64,000 bases of DNA, from assembly GCA_025642065.1 (NCBI GenBank), contig JAODUP010000467.1, positions 147,501 to 211,500 on the forward strand, in the 5' to 3' direction. The position numbers and the translations under genes were made by a program. Each line of letters starts with the position of its first letter. Within the stretch, counting starts at the first letter, position 1. The notes under the pieces are model-generated. The model saw only the letters and a program-made list of their open reading frames with translations, searched no databases and was not told where the DNA came from. This document shows positions 25,273-37,497 of this stretch, piece after piece. The DNA is from Paralvinella palmiformis (lineage: Eukaryota > Annelida > Polychaeta > Terebellida > Alvinellidae).

Positions 25273-26905
25273 CTGTGTATAATAAGGCACAGGCACAGAG
25301 AATCTCGAACCGTGAATTCAAACTCTGGACGTTTCTTCAGGGGACTGAATCCAGAGTGGCGACTTTTCTTGCTGAGACATGTGTAATGTCTCACCAGTCC
25401 CTAAGCCGCCAAGCAAAATCAAAATACGAATCACCTACAGCCGTGGAGTTTGGGAGTAAAACACCCAAGTCAGATCACGGCAGTAGTGAGAATGTTTAGC
25501 TTAACTATCTAAGCAGCCCTATTTATAGCTATTTTTTAATTGCTGTATCTTTCTTCAAAGCAATACTATATAAACCATATAACCCAATTGTCACTGTCTT
25601 CAAAGATCAGTTTTTACAACGGGCAGGCGTCATGAAGCGACTACTATTAAAACTGTTTATCTTAATTACTATTAAAAGACTGACATCTGCACTGAAGCAG
25701 ACCGTAATAGCGCTTCATAGCTTCCGTACTGTTTGAACTATGCTATCATTTTCAAACCTGACCTAATTTATGCTATTCTAACTATTGTAGTTCTTAAATG
25801 TTATTTATGACAAGCAGATTAGAGCTAATCTTGAATGTCATAGTACAAACTGGACATAACTGGACCTAGGAAAGATAATTATATTCCCACATACAACCAA
25901 GGTGAATTATATATACAAGTAAACTAGTTATGTAAAACACACCAACCGCGCGAACTGTGTCCAATGCCACCGCTCGAGATGCGATGCAGTGTTTCTATTC
26001 CTGAGTCAGGAGTACTTATAATGCTTTAAGAGCGTACTGTGCCTGCTACAGTCATTTAAATGCTGGATAACCAGGCCAGACATCTAAACGGCGTGCCTCC
26101 AAAGACGCAAATAGTACATGGATTATACAGCTCTAGATCAACTTTTCTTGAATGCAGGGACCGGGAAATATGGTCTCCACGCATAGAAAACGGAACTTTC
26201 TCAACCGCAGCATAATATGCCTTGTGATATTTGCTGGAGGGTCAAATACCTCATAAACATACAAATCCAATAAATACTATGACCTACTCGTCACTATTAT
26301 AACAATTTACATCGGCGCTTTAGCAGACCGTTATGGCGGAATTGCCGTTCTATATATTAACATTTTCAAATCAGACCTAATGTCTGCTATACAAACTATA
26401 ATTATAATATAGGGTTTTATTAATGACAAGGAGACTAAAGTTAGCCTTGAATGTCATAGTACAGACTGGACATAACTGGACCTAGGAAAGATAATTCTAT
26501 TCCCACAAACAACTAAGGTGAATTATATATACAACTAAACTTGTTATATAAAACACACCAACAACACGAGCTGTGTCCAATGCCACCGCTCGAGATGCGA
26601 TGCAGTGTTTCTATTCCTGAGTCAGGAGTACATGCTTTAAGAGCGTACTGTGTCTGCTACAGTCATTTAAATGCTGGATAACCAGGCCAAACACTTAAAC
26701 GGCGTGCCTCCAAAGACGCAAATAGTGCACGGAATATACAGCTCTAGATCAACTTTTCTTAGAACGCATGGACCTGGAAACATACAGTCTCCACGCACAG
26801 AAAAAGGAACATATCAACCGCAGCATAATATGCCTTGTGATATTTGCTGGAGGGTCAAATACCTCATAAGCATACAAATCCAATAAATTCTATGACCTAC
26901 TTGTC
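25260..26905 (+). repeat. REP-A copy with internal 615-bp tandem duplication
   Basis: The first 620 bp match 37490-38107 and the reverse complement of 1-612. The part from about 25660 to 26290 is repeated at about 26290-26905 with a period near 615 bp. Shared phrases include CTCGAGATGCGATGCAGTGT, TTCCTGAGTCAGGAGTAC and GGCGTGCCTCCAAAGACGCA. Identity of the two tandem units is about 90 percent. Unit 2 holds a 71-codon frame at 26671; the same frame in unit 1 is broken, so I do not call it a gene. Confidence 0.85.
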
Positions 26906-27055
26906 ACTAACCCTTTATATCAAATATTACAAAATTGGTAAAAAGAAAACACGAACCTCAATTAATTGATTTCATAACAAAATCTTAGTATATTGTCTTT
27001 CTAGATAAAATGTTCCTGGGTGAATCTTCATTCATACATGAATTCAGTCGCTAGG

Positions 27056-27092
<37 letters not shown>

Positions 27093-27097
27093 TGGGG

Positions 27098-27130
<33 letters not shown>

Positions 27131-27480
27131 TGTGTGTGTGTGTGTATGTGTGTGTTTTATAAAGATAGTTAAGGCGCTGGCACAGGTGTTATACTTTCAT
27201 TCAAACAACAATTAACTCCAAGCTGATTTTTTTTTAAATATTTAATTGTAAGTATAATTAATTACCGGTAAAATTAGAGAAAAATGAAAAGAAAAAAGAA
27301 AATTTCTAAAATAATCCAAAAGAGGATAATCTAAATATAAAAAGAAACTATGATTAAACCAAAACCAGGCTTTGTGTCGAACACTACGGCCAAGAAAGAT
27401 TAAACCTAAAATGGAGAAATAAAATATTAATACACAGTATGAATAATGTGTGAATAATATAAGCATAAATCAGAATAAAT
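26906..27480. other. Non-coding, with a (TG)n tract at 27055-27157
   Basis: About 100 bp of TG with GG and TA interruptions. The rest is AT-rich DNA without recognised features. The minus frame at 27242-27466 is Phe/Leu-rich without any motif. Confidence 0.6.
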
Positions 27481-27519
27481 TCAGATTAATACTAATAGCA
27501 GCGATATAACACGACTCAA

Positions 27520-27572
27520 CCCAATAGCAACGACCGGTTTCGACCTATTCAAGTCTTCATCAGGTTGCATAA
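27520..27572 (-). ncRNA. Hammerhead-ribozyme-like motif
   Basis: On the minus strand: stem I strand GCAAC (27568-27564), core CTGATGA (27563-27557), a hairpin closed by GAC/GTC (stem II, with one extra A before it), core GAAA (27541-27538), a minimal stem III CC/GG, the cleavage triplet GTC, and the returning stem I strand GTTGC (27531-27527). All conserved hammerhead positions are present except that the extra A bulges at the base of stem II. Hammerheads with very short stem III are known from Penelope-like elements and animal satellite repeats. Activity is unproven, and the motif could be a decayed or inactive relative. Confidence 0.5.
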
Positions 27573-27586
27573 AATGTCTCGACTGA

Positions 27587-27942
<356 letters not shown>

Positions 27943-29405
27943 TCTTTAGGTAATTTGTTTATTATATGATGTTCTGAATTGCTAAAATCTGTTCCTAGTC
28001 AATCACTTATAGGTGAGAATATGGTAAGGTGAAGCCAAACCTTTATACTAATTATTTAGAATAAGAAGACAAAAGAAATTAGGTGTTCGACTCAAGTAAT
28101 ATCATTGAAATGGTGTAGAAATAATAAATAAACGGATGAGGTGTGTTAAATCTAGCAATAATTATAATAAGTAATACACGAGCGTTCCTTCTTTTGATGT
28201 CTGTGGTTTGTCCTTGAGTTCAACAATCATTGATCAAACGTCTATCTCATTATTACACAAAGATGATTAAGGCTTAATTGTAGAATCCCAGAAGAAATGG
28301 TTGAAATGGTTATCACGTGTATTCTAATTTGCTGTGGATGATGACAATCAGAAGTATTGTATTATTTAATGAGTCTTTTGTCCAAACACATATAATAATA
28401 TAAAATGTTATGTAAACACTTTTTTTCCATCTTAAGCCATAAAAACAAATTACTAAATCTAATATTTACTAGTTTTATAAGGAATCCGGTTAATCAGTTC
28501 GACAACGTCGATGTTGATGTTGAAAGTCAACAGCCTCATAACTCCAATACTCACAGCTATAACAAAGAAAATCGTATATAGTATTGATTTAGTTACAATA
28601 AGTGTCTACGGACATCTGGTAGGGAGGGTTTAAACTGAAACAAATATTTTGTCTTTATGAAAGATACCGACTGCTTTAAGTGTTCATGTTTATAATTCGA
28701 GCTAATCCAATAGTTTAGATATATTTAGATATACAGTTAAAATAAAGTTAACTGTAGTTATATAGAAGGACAATTTTATCGCCGAGGGGCTTTCATATAA
28801 AGAATGAATTTTAAATCGGGGTAGATATTAGATGGAAAATTTGAACTTGTGATATAAAACCATTATATTTGTCTAGCTGTGTGTATTACGTATTATATTT
28901 AAGCTCGTGAACTGTAGCGTGCTGGAAATATTGCGGTATCCTTTAGAAAAATGTAGACGCCATAGAATCTATTAAAACAAAATGTATATGGACTGTAGAA
29001 CAAATTATCAGTTGATTCTCAATAAACACTCGGAGGTTTGGCATTTAAGATGATGATCTGAAACGTTGACAGACATTGATCCAGTTTTGTTGACGCTTCG
29101 TTTATGACGATTGGAATCAGATGAGAGAATGATCACTTCTGTCTCTTTAGTGTAAGTAGCTGTCACTTTCATTTTGTCTAAATATTTATCCGGGGTCATT
29201 ATCCTCAAGTAGGTGAACTTGTGTATTGGCTATCTAAGGTATCTGCATGAAATCGGGTTGTATTGCCAGAACCTGTTATCAGGTGTTATAAAATAATAAC
29301 AAAACTGTTCAAATGAAATCTGGGTTAGTTTTAAAACAGTCAATACATATAGGTTTTTAGAATGGGTCTTAGATGAAGAGAAGCCTGAACAATTGTATTT
29401 TCAAT
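27943..29405. other. No gene or clear repeat seen
   Basis: About 1.46 kb of AT-rich DNA. The 66-codon minus frame at 29008-29208 has no recognised domain. I found no convincing second copy in the window. Confidence 0.5.
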
Positions 29406-29409
29406 TAGA

Positions 29410-29970
29410 TTTTGTTTGACCTGGTAATCCAGTAGACAGGGTACGCTATTAAGGTAAAATAAACACTCCTGACTCGGGAATATAAACACTGTTTCGAATC
29501 TAATATAGTTTTAACGGCTCGGAGACTATAACGTCATTATAGTTGGTCTAAGGCGCCTCTCTGTGTTCTAACTGGTAGCCGTGTTGGATCACATATTACT
29601 TTCACCCGAGTTCAAATCTCGGCGTGGGCATATCTGAAGGGTTTTTCATCTTTGGCTTCGCTTCATTACCTCATTCTGCCCATTTAGCTTACCATGCGCA
29701 CAAAAGTGGCCATAAAGCATCAATCATCTTAATAAGATTCGGTCTGTAATTGTCTATAAATAAGGATTCTTAGGCTAATACAACCATTCTGACAACAGCC
29801 ATGATGTTATTCTGAAGCACCACAACTTAAGAACAGGTAAGATATTACACATGACTAGGCAGGGGGAAAAGTTGCTGTAGATTCAGTCCAATGATATGAC
29901 TAATCCAGAATTTGTTTTCACATTTCGAGATTACCTACATTCAGGCAGACTGATTGCAGAGAGAGAGAGA

Positions 29971-30000
<30 letters not shown>
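29410..30000 (-). repeat. REP-A, diverged copy interrupted by a SINE
   Basis: In the reverse orientation relative to 25260, it has the CTGGTAATCCAG and ACTCCTGACTCGGGAATA phrases at 29415-29490. After a SINE it has the ATTACACATGACTAGGCA and GATTCAGTCC phrases at 29845-29890. It ends, as other copies do, in a (TG)n tract. Divergence is higher than between the other copies. Confidence 0.6.
29555..29755 (+). repeat. tRNA-derived SINE copy
   Basis: The head has a box A-like TTCTAACTGGTAGCC (about 29567) and box B GTTCAAATCTC (29610). The body reads TTTTTCATCTTTGGCTTCGC, CTGCCCATTTAGCTTACC and GGCCATAAAGCATCAATCATC. The body matches 47630-47715 closely and 6675-6760 on the other strand. The box spacing of about 40 nt fits a Pol III promoter. 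Confidence 0.75.
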
Positions 30001-30006
<6 letters not shown>

Positions 30007-30084
30007 TCTGTGTGTGTGTGTCTGTGTGTGTCTGTCTGTGTGTGTCTGTGTGTGTGTGTCTGTGTGTGTGTCTGTGTGTGTGTC
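29968..30084. repeat. (TG)n/(TCTG)n microsatellite
   Basis: About 115 bp of TG interrupted at intervals by CTG, next to an (AG)n stub. Confidence 0.95.
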
Positions 30085-30232
30085 AGAAAGTGTTCGACCA
30101 ATCAGCACAAAGTAATGAAGCTAAAACAAGGATAACTTACATGCTGCAGCGAATAAAATGTTGTATACAATGTTGTGTTCTTATGTATTAGGCCTATCTG
30201 ATATTGAATGTATGATATGTTTAGTGTTCCGA

Positions 30233-30343
30233 AGAAATAATAATAATAAAAAAATAATAATAATAATAATAATGTATATTGTATAAAGCGCCCTAACTAG
30301 CAGAAGCCATTCAAAGGCGCTGTACAAATAATATGTAATATAG
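30233..30343 (-). mobile_element. LINE family 1, 3'-terminal stub
   Basis: Only the last 70 bp of the 3' UTR (reverse complement of GCGCCTTTGAATGGCT..) and the (ATT)n tail are present. It is an extreme 5' truncation typical of target-primed reverse transcription. Confidence 0.85.
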
Positions 30344-30479
30344 ACATAATTCTACTCTTATTTATGTTTTAATATTTTTATTTTAGAACAGAATATAAAC
30401 ATTACTAGATGTTATTCATGTCCATCACTCATTATCTCAATGCGTTTTCACGTTCCATAATCTAAGCTCTAGGGATCCC

Positions 30480-31510
30480 CAATCGTTGTGTTGTGAATGG
30501 AAGCAGAATAAATGAATCCATTCAACATAAAGCTGAATATGGCTGGAAAATATAACGGTTCCTGACCAGACAACATCATAAACCACATCATATACAATAA
30601 ACAAATAGTAATTTATCTCCGAGTTGCTTGTACTCAGATCAGGATATATTAAGGTTGGATAAATTACATTGTTTGATAATTGAGTAATTAACGGTCTATT
30701 TTGTAGTTCGGTGATTGATTGATTAATTTATTGAGATAGTGAGTGACTGATTCGGTGAGTGAGTCGGTGACTGAGTGAGTGAGTGAGTGAGTGAGTGAGT
30801 AGTGAGTGAGTCAGTGAGTGGAGTGAGTGAGTGAGTGAGTCAGTCAGTCAGTCAGTCAGTCAGTCAGTGATGGAATATTGAATTGGCGGTGTCTTCTCTC
30901 AAAAGAAGAATGCATTTTTAATTTCCCAGATTGAGTACCCAGATTGGGTATGACCGGTGCCCACTCACAACGAACTATAGATCGATTGACTAAATCTATA
31001 ATACTCTTTTGGTAATACCTTTTATTAACAGTAGACCTACAGCACAATGGCTAACCGTCCTCTTTCATGGTACAGAAAGATAGGGCTTTGTTTCTCAGCA
31101 TCATGTATTTGATATGTGCGTCATAATTACTGAACGTATTAACTATAATTGCCAAACAGTGTCCTCTTGATTTGATTATGTTATCAAAGTGTGCTAAAAT
31201 ATCAGAAAGAGATAGCCTGATGATAAGCTAATACAATTACAGGATCATTATTTTGACACCTCCGTTTGCAGTCACCGACAGACATCATCACGCCTTGAGT
31301 TGAATACGCGACAAACTTGTATTGTTTAAGGTTTGCCAACATACAATGTAGCCGAATAATTAAGCTAAAAACAAAGTAGCAATACTGCACAGTGGATTAT
31401 TCCTGGATAAAAACTAAATATTGCCTCAATCTTGAACAAATACTTAGATTTTCTCAATCCTAACAGCTCATCATCATATATTTATGTTCACTACTTGATG
31501 ATCAATAATT
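30480..31510. other. R1-like fragments and GAGT/CAGT array
   Basis: Segment 30480-30670 resembles the end of R1 (3960-4120 and 41150-41290: AACATAAAGCTG, GTACTCAG.T.AGGATAT). Segment 31340-31510 resembles its beginning (39880-40000: AGTAGCAATACTG, GTGGATTATT, CCTCAATC). Between them, 30741-30868 is an array of GAGT units changing to CAGT units. This may be the junction between two old tandem units. Confidence 0.5.
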
Positions 31511-34180
31511 GTGTCAGTCAGTCGGCCAATGAAATAAAAACAACCCACTTTATAGTTCGTTCAGTCATTGTTTAGTTAGTTAGTCAGTTAGTAACCCTCC
31601 TAGTCAGTTATGATGCTAGATGTTTGTTTATTATCTAGCTCGTGTACCACCTAACTCATTTACTACCTAGCTTGTTTACCAGCAAGCTCGTACGTAACTG
31701 TATCTATTCCCTTGTTTATTTCTAATTCCCAAACTTAATCCCAAATGTGTAAACTTTTACCAAACCTTATTCAGGTGTGATTGATAATTTGCAGGAATCT
31801 GTCAGTCACTGTTTTAATCGTATGCCAACCAAAATATATTTACGATCCCACGTCATACATAATGACTGAATTAAATAGCAACAATCCTACATTTATATCT
31901 GACACGAACCATTTCGAAATAAACTATTGATAACATCAATTCAAGTATTAACGTATTCAAATCTCTAAAGATCTATTTTTATTTATATGTGTCTCCTCAA
32001 TTGTTTTTTCTGTCCGCATATATGTCGCTCCTAATGTATTTTCTTTACTTAGTATATCGTATATAATAAAATATCAAATACTACTCATTCCTATACAAGT
32101 ATAAGTATAGTTGATGGCGGGAAGTATGACTGGCTCTCGATGTAATGGCACCGGAATATTTCTCTGATAGTTCATAACTGCAACCAAATATTCCACATCC
32201 GGGACTATTTCCAGCCAATTGAATTATGCCCAGAGCCGGTGTAATGAAACGACATAGTTAATTTGAAAAATAAATGTATTCACACCTATTATTCACAGAT
32301 GACCAGCGCAGTTGGATCTAGGGAAACCATAGAGTGTGAAGCAATTCAATATTTTATGTGATGATCACAATTCTGGCATTGAATTTTTCATATTTACTTC
32401 GTTTATTTGGAAGTTGATGCCAAACGATTAATTGCTCTATGTCATTCATATTTAAGGATTTTTTTCTCAGTTGATTAATGAATAGGAACACGTTTTATGA
32501 TTGTACTGCTGTTATCCAATTTTGTGTATGGTACCGGCTTTCAACCTGGTTATTAGTTAGCTACTGAGTCCGAAAAGTGTTGGACGGCAATTATCAGCTG
32601 CCAAAAATAGCGGGTGGCAAATAGCGGGTGGCAAATAGTAGGTGACAAATCGAGGGTTACAAATATCATGATACGAATGTCAACAATTCTGCATCAAAAT
32701 CATTCCCATCCCACTTGACGTTATTCATTTCAGTAGACGATTAACACGAATTTCTACAAAACTGCGGCGTCAACAAAAGGATTCTCATCTAAGACAAGTC
32801 AGTATTTGGTGTCTGCTAGATATATCTTCTAAAGGTTGGTAAGTGGCAAATATTATGTAGTTTGTAGAATATCTGATCAAGAATTTATTCAGATCGTAAA
32901 CCTTCGGTAGTTTGTATAAATGATGTATGCTGTAGTAAACGTGTCTATTAAATGATAACTGGCTAGGTGTAAAGTAGATTTGCTAGTCTGATGAACATAT
33001 GTCCTCAGATAATTAATCGTCAATAAACACTGCCAGATTCTTTACTTTGGCCTGATCTGTAAGTATACATTATTCCTTTTGATTTTACTGAATTGATTTA
33101 TGACAATTAGAATCTGGCTTTTGTTTCACCTGTATTGACCATTTTATTATTCATCAACTAGATATTGATGATACTGATATAATCATCACTATCATCAGTA
33201 CGTGGATAATAATAGTGATGATGTTGATAAAATTATGTAGTGTCTTTCGAGTATCATCGACATGGGGGTGCTGTTTTACTGTACTTACCGATTTAGATTG
33301 ACTTACCATATACCTAGTTTTAACCTGTTCAGATTCACTTTCATATAAAAGGCACGAAAATAAAAACTTTCTCCTCCAAATTCAGCGCGCTATTTTTAAG
33401 AGCGTTTTATTGTTCACCGCACTTCGTTTACTTTGGAAGTTACTCTGCAAAATTACCTTAATATGGGCACAACAATGGTAATAAAACACACAACATTTCT
33501 CCTCGAAATACTAAGATATCGGCGGCTAATTTGTGGAGCTGGAAAGTGAATCCATGCTGTTAAATATGCGTAGCCATGGAAACATTTTTAGTAAAGCAGT
33601 AAGTTTTAGATTAAATACTTGATGGTTATTCCTGAATATCACATTAAACAATTAGCTTGCCGAAGTTGCACTTTGATACTATTCAATATTTCTTAAATTC
33701 CATTGATTTGTTTTATGTATGAAGACATGGATGGAGATGACATGTCATGAAAGTTATATTTGGAGGTACATAAAGAAGAATATAAATTAATAAAGTGATC
33801 ATTATACGTTGCTAGTAAATCCCTAAATAATCACACAATATCATAATACTTGTGATGATTTATTAATTAATTCATACTATGAGAAATTCAACACAATAAT
33901 ATTTGTTCTTTGATAATGTGGTAGTCACGAATAAAACTGATTATTTAAGTGGCGTCTTGATTCACTATTGAGAAATGACGCCTGTCGTAAATTAGCTGCT
34001 GCTAATATAGTATGACTATAGTTCTTCGGTATTAATCATCTATCCAATAACATAAACTGTTGTCTTACAGGTTATAGATTTCATATACTGAGTTTGTAAT
34101 TATTCAAGCCTATAAAAACAAACTTTAAAACATAATTTTCGTGTTCTACACATTCAGGTCTTTATGATAATACCGATATA
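31511..34180. other. No gene recognised
   Basis: About 2.7 kb of AT-rich DNA. A short tandem repeat of GGTGGCAAATAGCG units lies at about 32598-32650. A slightly GC-richer patch at 33380-33560 has no motif I can name. No open frame over 60 codons with any recognisable domain is present. Confidence 0.5.
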
Positions 34181-34219
34181 ATGTTATGTTTTCACTCTTT
34201 CTTTGGATCTAGGAACACT

Positions 34220-34315
34220 CCCATGCAAACACATACATACACGCGCGCGCACACACACACACGGGCAAACGTACACGCACAGACACACAACACACACACA
34301 CACATACACACACAT

Positions 34316-34376
<61 letters not shown>
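34220..34376. repeat. (CA)n-(TA)n compound microsatellite
   Basis: CA units with G and T interruptions lead into about 57 bp of pure TA. The several overlapping frames here are artefacts. Confidence 0.95.
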
Positions 34377-34380
<4 letters not shown>

Positions 34381-34983
34381 CATGAATTTGCAAGAGGGTA
34401 AGTAAGTGTTTCCATTAAGGTAGGAATGCCCTTATTACACCTGTTACCTATTGTCAACCAGCTAGATGTGGTGTAGAGGTGAAATAATAGAACATCCCGC
34501 AGAACAAACACTGAACGGAAAGAAATAAGACTAGGATTCGAACCTGGATTTGAAACCCTATGATGCTTGTTCTAACAACTGTGCTTTGAAAATGACAGCT
34601 TACGGCTACTACCATCGTTGGTTCCAAGTCGTTGAAATTATGGCCAATAATGAGGGGGAGAAGGAAGAAAAGGGAGGAGTGAGAAAGATAACGTTATTGA
34701 CATCTTTCAGAAAACCAAAACTTTCAGGACAATTCTTCATGCAGTCCAACACCTGGTTAAATGTCGTCACGTGACCAATTCTTTTACTCGATCTAGATTA
34801 TCGCCGCCTACCAGTAATAATCTCTTAATATCACTCACCAGGGATAGGATCACGTGACATAAATTAATATATCAAATACTTTAGATTATCTGCTCTCTCG
34901 CCGGATGAACAATAGTAAGACAACTACCACAATATGATCCACAGCATATCACTTTACTCACGTAAAACAGGTTACTAGTATTG
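34377..34983. other. No gene recognised
   Basis: Includes a 74-codon frame at 34550-34774 with no recognisable motif. Confidence 0.45.
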
Positions 34984-35004
34984 TAAAATTCCAATAAGGT
35001 ATAG

Positions 35005-35082
<78 letters not shown>
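34984..35082. repeat. (AAT)n-(ATT)n microsatellite
   Basis: AAT units invert to ATT units at about 35030. The tract lies at the 3' side of the minus-strand LINE remnant and may derive from its tail. Confidence 0.95.
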
Positions 35083-35086
<4 letters not shown>

Positions 35087-35089
35087 CTA

Positions 35090-35484
35090 ACCAGTATTAC
35101 AGTAATACATCATCAGATATTAACAGATTACCATGGATACGCTAATTGAAATAAATAGGTTTATGCGTGGCATTTGAATGTTGCAACAGTCTTCATGGAT
35201 CTGATGGCTTCTCGGAGGGCATGCCATACTGTTGGAGCCTGGTAGAAGAAAGTCCGGTCTCCTACCGTCTTGAATACTTTTGCATTCCCTTCATCGATTG
35301 TCAACAATGCTCTGATATACGAGGGTGCAGCACCATTCAGTGCTTTGAAAGTAAAATGTAGGACCTTGAACTTAATACGGTGTTCCACGGGTAACCAGTG
35401 CATACTCTTTAATATTGGAGTTATGAGGTCATGTTTTGTGGTCCTCGTGATCAATAATATTGAGAGAATCATTAGATAAACCAT
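35090..35484 (-). pseudogene. LINE ORF2 C-terminal remnant, separate lineage
   Basis: A 107-codon open minus frame encodes ITPILKSMHWLPVEHRIKFK, then VLHFTFKALNGAAPSYI, TVGDRTFFYQAPTVWHALRE and SMKTVATFK. That is the post-RT region of CR1/L2-type LINEs in the normal order. It shares the framework with family 1 (LHWLPVRQRIHFKILLITYK) but is a different lineage. The RT core is absent. Confidence 0.8.
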
Positions 35485-35631
35485 CTATATAGTACATTGC
35501 ATAGAAAGAAGAAATGAAATAATCTTCTTAGATAGAGATGATGTGACTATGGGTAGATTACTGATACCTAAATTTTATCTTATTCAAATGTATACCTAAG
35601 AACGCGCAGAAACAGACACACACAAACACAC

Positions 35632-35744
<113 letters not shown>

Positions 35745-36057
35745 TGTGTTTGAGTAATAAATTTGTGTGGACGGTAAAAGATAGAAATGAAAATGATATA
35801 GTTATTATTCCTGTTTTAGTATATTATGCATATCGAGTACATATAATAAAGGAGAAAATTTATTTAGACAAGATTAACCAATAGAGGGGGGGGTGCTCGG
35901 CTGAGTGTGTCTAAATTGGTCATCCATAAGGCTTAGCTAGACACAAGCACTTCATGAAGTACTAAGTTTCCTGTTTGTAGTAAAATTACAACAAGTAAAG
36001 AAATGTTTTGTATGATTCCTGAATCTCACCTATTTAAACTAATTTGCTTATAATATC

Positions 36058-36205
36058 TGTATCATCATCATCTTCAGACTGGTCATGTCCACTGCATGAC
36101 GAAAGCCATAGCATGTTGCCCCAAAGGTATCGGTTTCTTGCGGTCATCTACCAGTTAACACTGTCCGGGTACTATTGGAGTTCATCTCTCCACCTTTTTC
36201 GTTGT
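36058..36205 (+). repeat. Dispersed retroposon motif (GTCCACTGCATGACG type)
   Basis: The order CATCATCATCTTCAGACTGG, TCATGTCCACTGCATGACGA, GGTCATCTACCAG and TCTCTCCACCTTTT follows a motif very common in invertebrate genomes (CAGTCCACTGCTGGAC..), generally attributed to retroposons. Only one copy is present here. Confidence 0.4.
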
Positions 36206-36411
36206 CACACATGGCTATTTTAAACTGTCTGTATACAACTGTCTTTGTTTAACTGTAGAATTTGTACATCCTATTTGAGCATAAAATATTTTAATTTCGT
36301 TTTCAGTGCACGGCGTCTTATACCAAATCAAGTTAATTAAGACGCTATATAGCATACTATCATTACTTTGTTATTATTTAGTTGAATGTAAACATGGCAT
36401 AGCTGGAATTA

Positions 36412-36600
36412 TGGTTGTGGTGCTGGTGTTGGTGTTGGTAGTGCTGGTGGTGGTGCTGGTGGTGGTGCTAGTGCTGGTGTTGGTGGTGCTGGTGGTGGTG
36501 CTGCTGGTGGTGCTAGTGCTGGTGTTGGTGGTTCTGGTGGTGGTGCTGGTGGTGGTGCTGGTGTTGGAGGTGCTGCTGGTCGTGCTACAAACAGTAGCAG
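36412..36600 (+). repeat. GGT/GCT-rich minisatellite
   Basis: GTTGGTGGT, GCTGGTGGT and GCTAGTGCT units over about 190 bp form higher-order blocks of 40-50 bp. The poly-Val/Leu frame is an artefact. One strand is strongly G/T-biased. Confidence 0.9.
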
Positions 36601-37410
36601 TAGATGTTGTGGTTCTTATTCTAATTAGTTGTTTTAGTTATTTCTGTTATTCGTAGTGGCCTATTATTATTATTATTATTATTATTATCATTATGACAAC
36701 AACATGAACAACAACAACAAAAACTTCAATATTGAAAATTATTAATAATGTTACTATTAATAATAGGTATTGTCTGTGTTGTTCTTTTTTATCTTAGTTT
36801 TATTTTATTACTATGAAAACAATAATAATAATTGTTGTGTTTTTATGTGTATCACCAACAACATGTGGTCGTTATTACTGTTCCTTTTGTAATACTGATA
36901 CTATCACTCGTTATCCATTAAAATAATTTCATATAATTACATAATGTATCATATCTAATACAAATTGATAATTGATGTAAAAATGATATGTTATCTCCCA
37001 TATATCGTCAGAAAACTAAACAGAGTACTTCAATACATGTCTATGTTGTATATTCCATTAACATCGACAACCTTTGGTTAAAGCAACTTGTTTCCAAAAT
37101 CCGTGACGTCATAAAATCAAATATCGAATAATTTTTAATTAATACATTATGATCGATGACAACTTTATAAACCAATATCGTGTTATTGAGTATTGGCTAA
37201 TTACGCCTCACTACCGGGTGTCCCGAGTGAGTCGGTCAGTTACTCAGTCAGTCAGTCAGCAACCTATCTTGTTTAGCCACTAGTTAGCTTTTAATTTCTA
37301 ATGAAGTGAAACCTATGTCGGACACGAACCATATCGAGATAGTATATTGAGAATTTCACATCATTTATTAATGTATTAAATAATAGCCAGATATTAATTC
37401 AGCAATTCCG
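36601..37410. other. Non-coding AT-rich DNA
   Basis: It has small ATT and AAC tracts at 36661-36722. The part 37040-37330 weakly resembles 15140-15400. Confidence 0.45.
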
Positions 37411-37416
<6 letters not shown>

Positions 37417-37463
<47 letters not shown>

Positions 37464-37497
37464 TGCGTGCGTGTGTGTGTGTTTGTGTGTGTTTTAG
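37417..37497. repeat. (TA)n-(TG)n microsatellite
   Basis: About 43 bp of TA and about 35 bp of interrupted TG abut REP-A, as at 25188-25272. Confidence 0.95.

Noticed and set aside
26671..26886. 71-codon frame in REP-A
   Set aside because: The tandem sister unit at about 26059 carries the same start but is broken, and no family is recognisable.
29565..29640. Functional tRNA gene
   Set aside because: Pol III boxes are present but no cloverleaf with acceptor-stem pairing is evident, and the same head with a shared body recurs elsewhere, so it is a SINE.
30741..30868. GAGT/CAGT array as a possible CRISPR-like or regulatory array
   Set aside because: It is a simple tetranucleotide repeat with no spacers, in a eukaryotic context.
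36306..36656. 116-codon Val/Leu-rich frame that could pass for a membrane protein
   Set aside because: It is a GGT/GCT minisatellite. The hydrophobicity is a by-product of the repeat unit.
37103..37112. Further TGACGTCA sites (also 57174 and 63127) as CRE promoters
   Set aside because: They are isolated octamers in AT-rich repeats without the accompanying ETS/YY1 sites or CpG enrichment seen at 38.5-38.9 kb.
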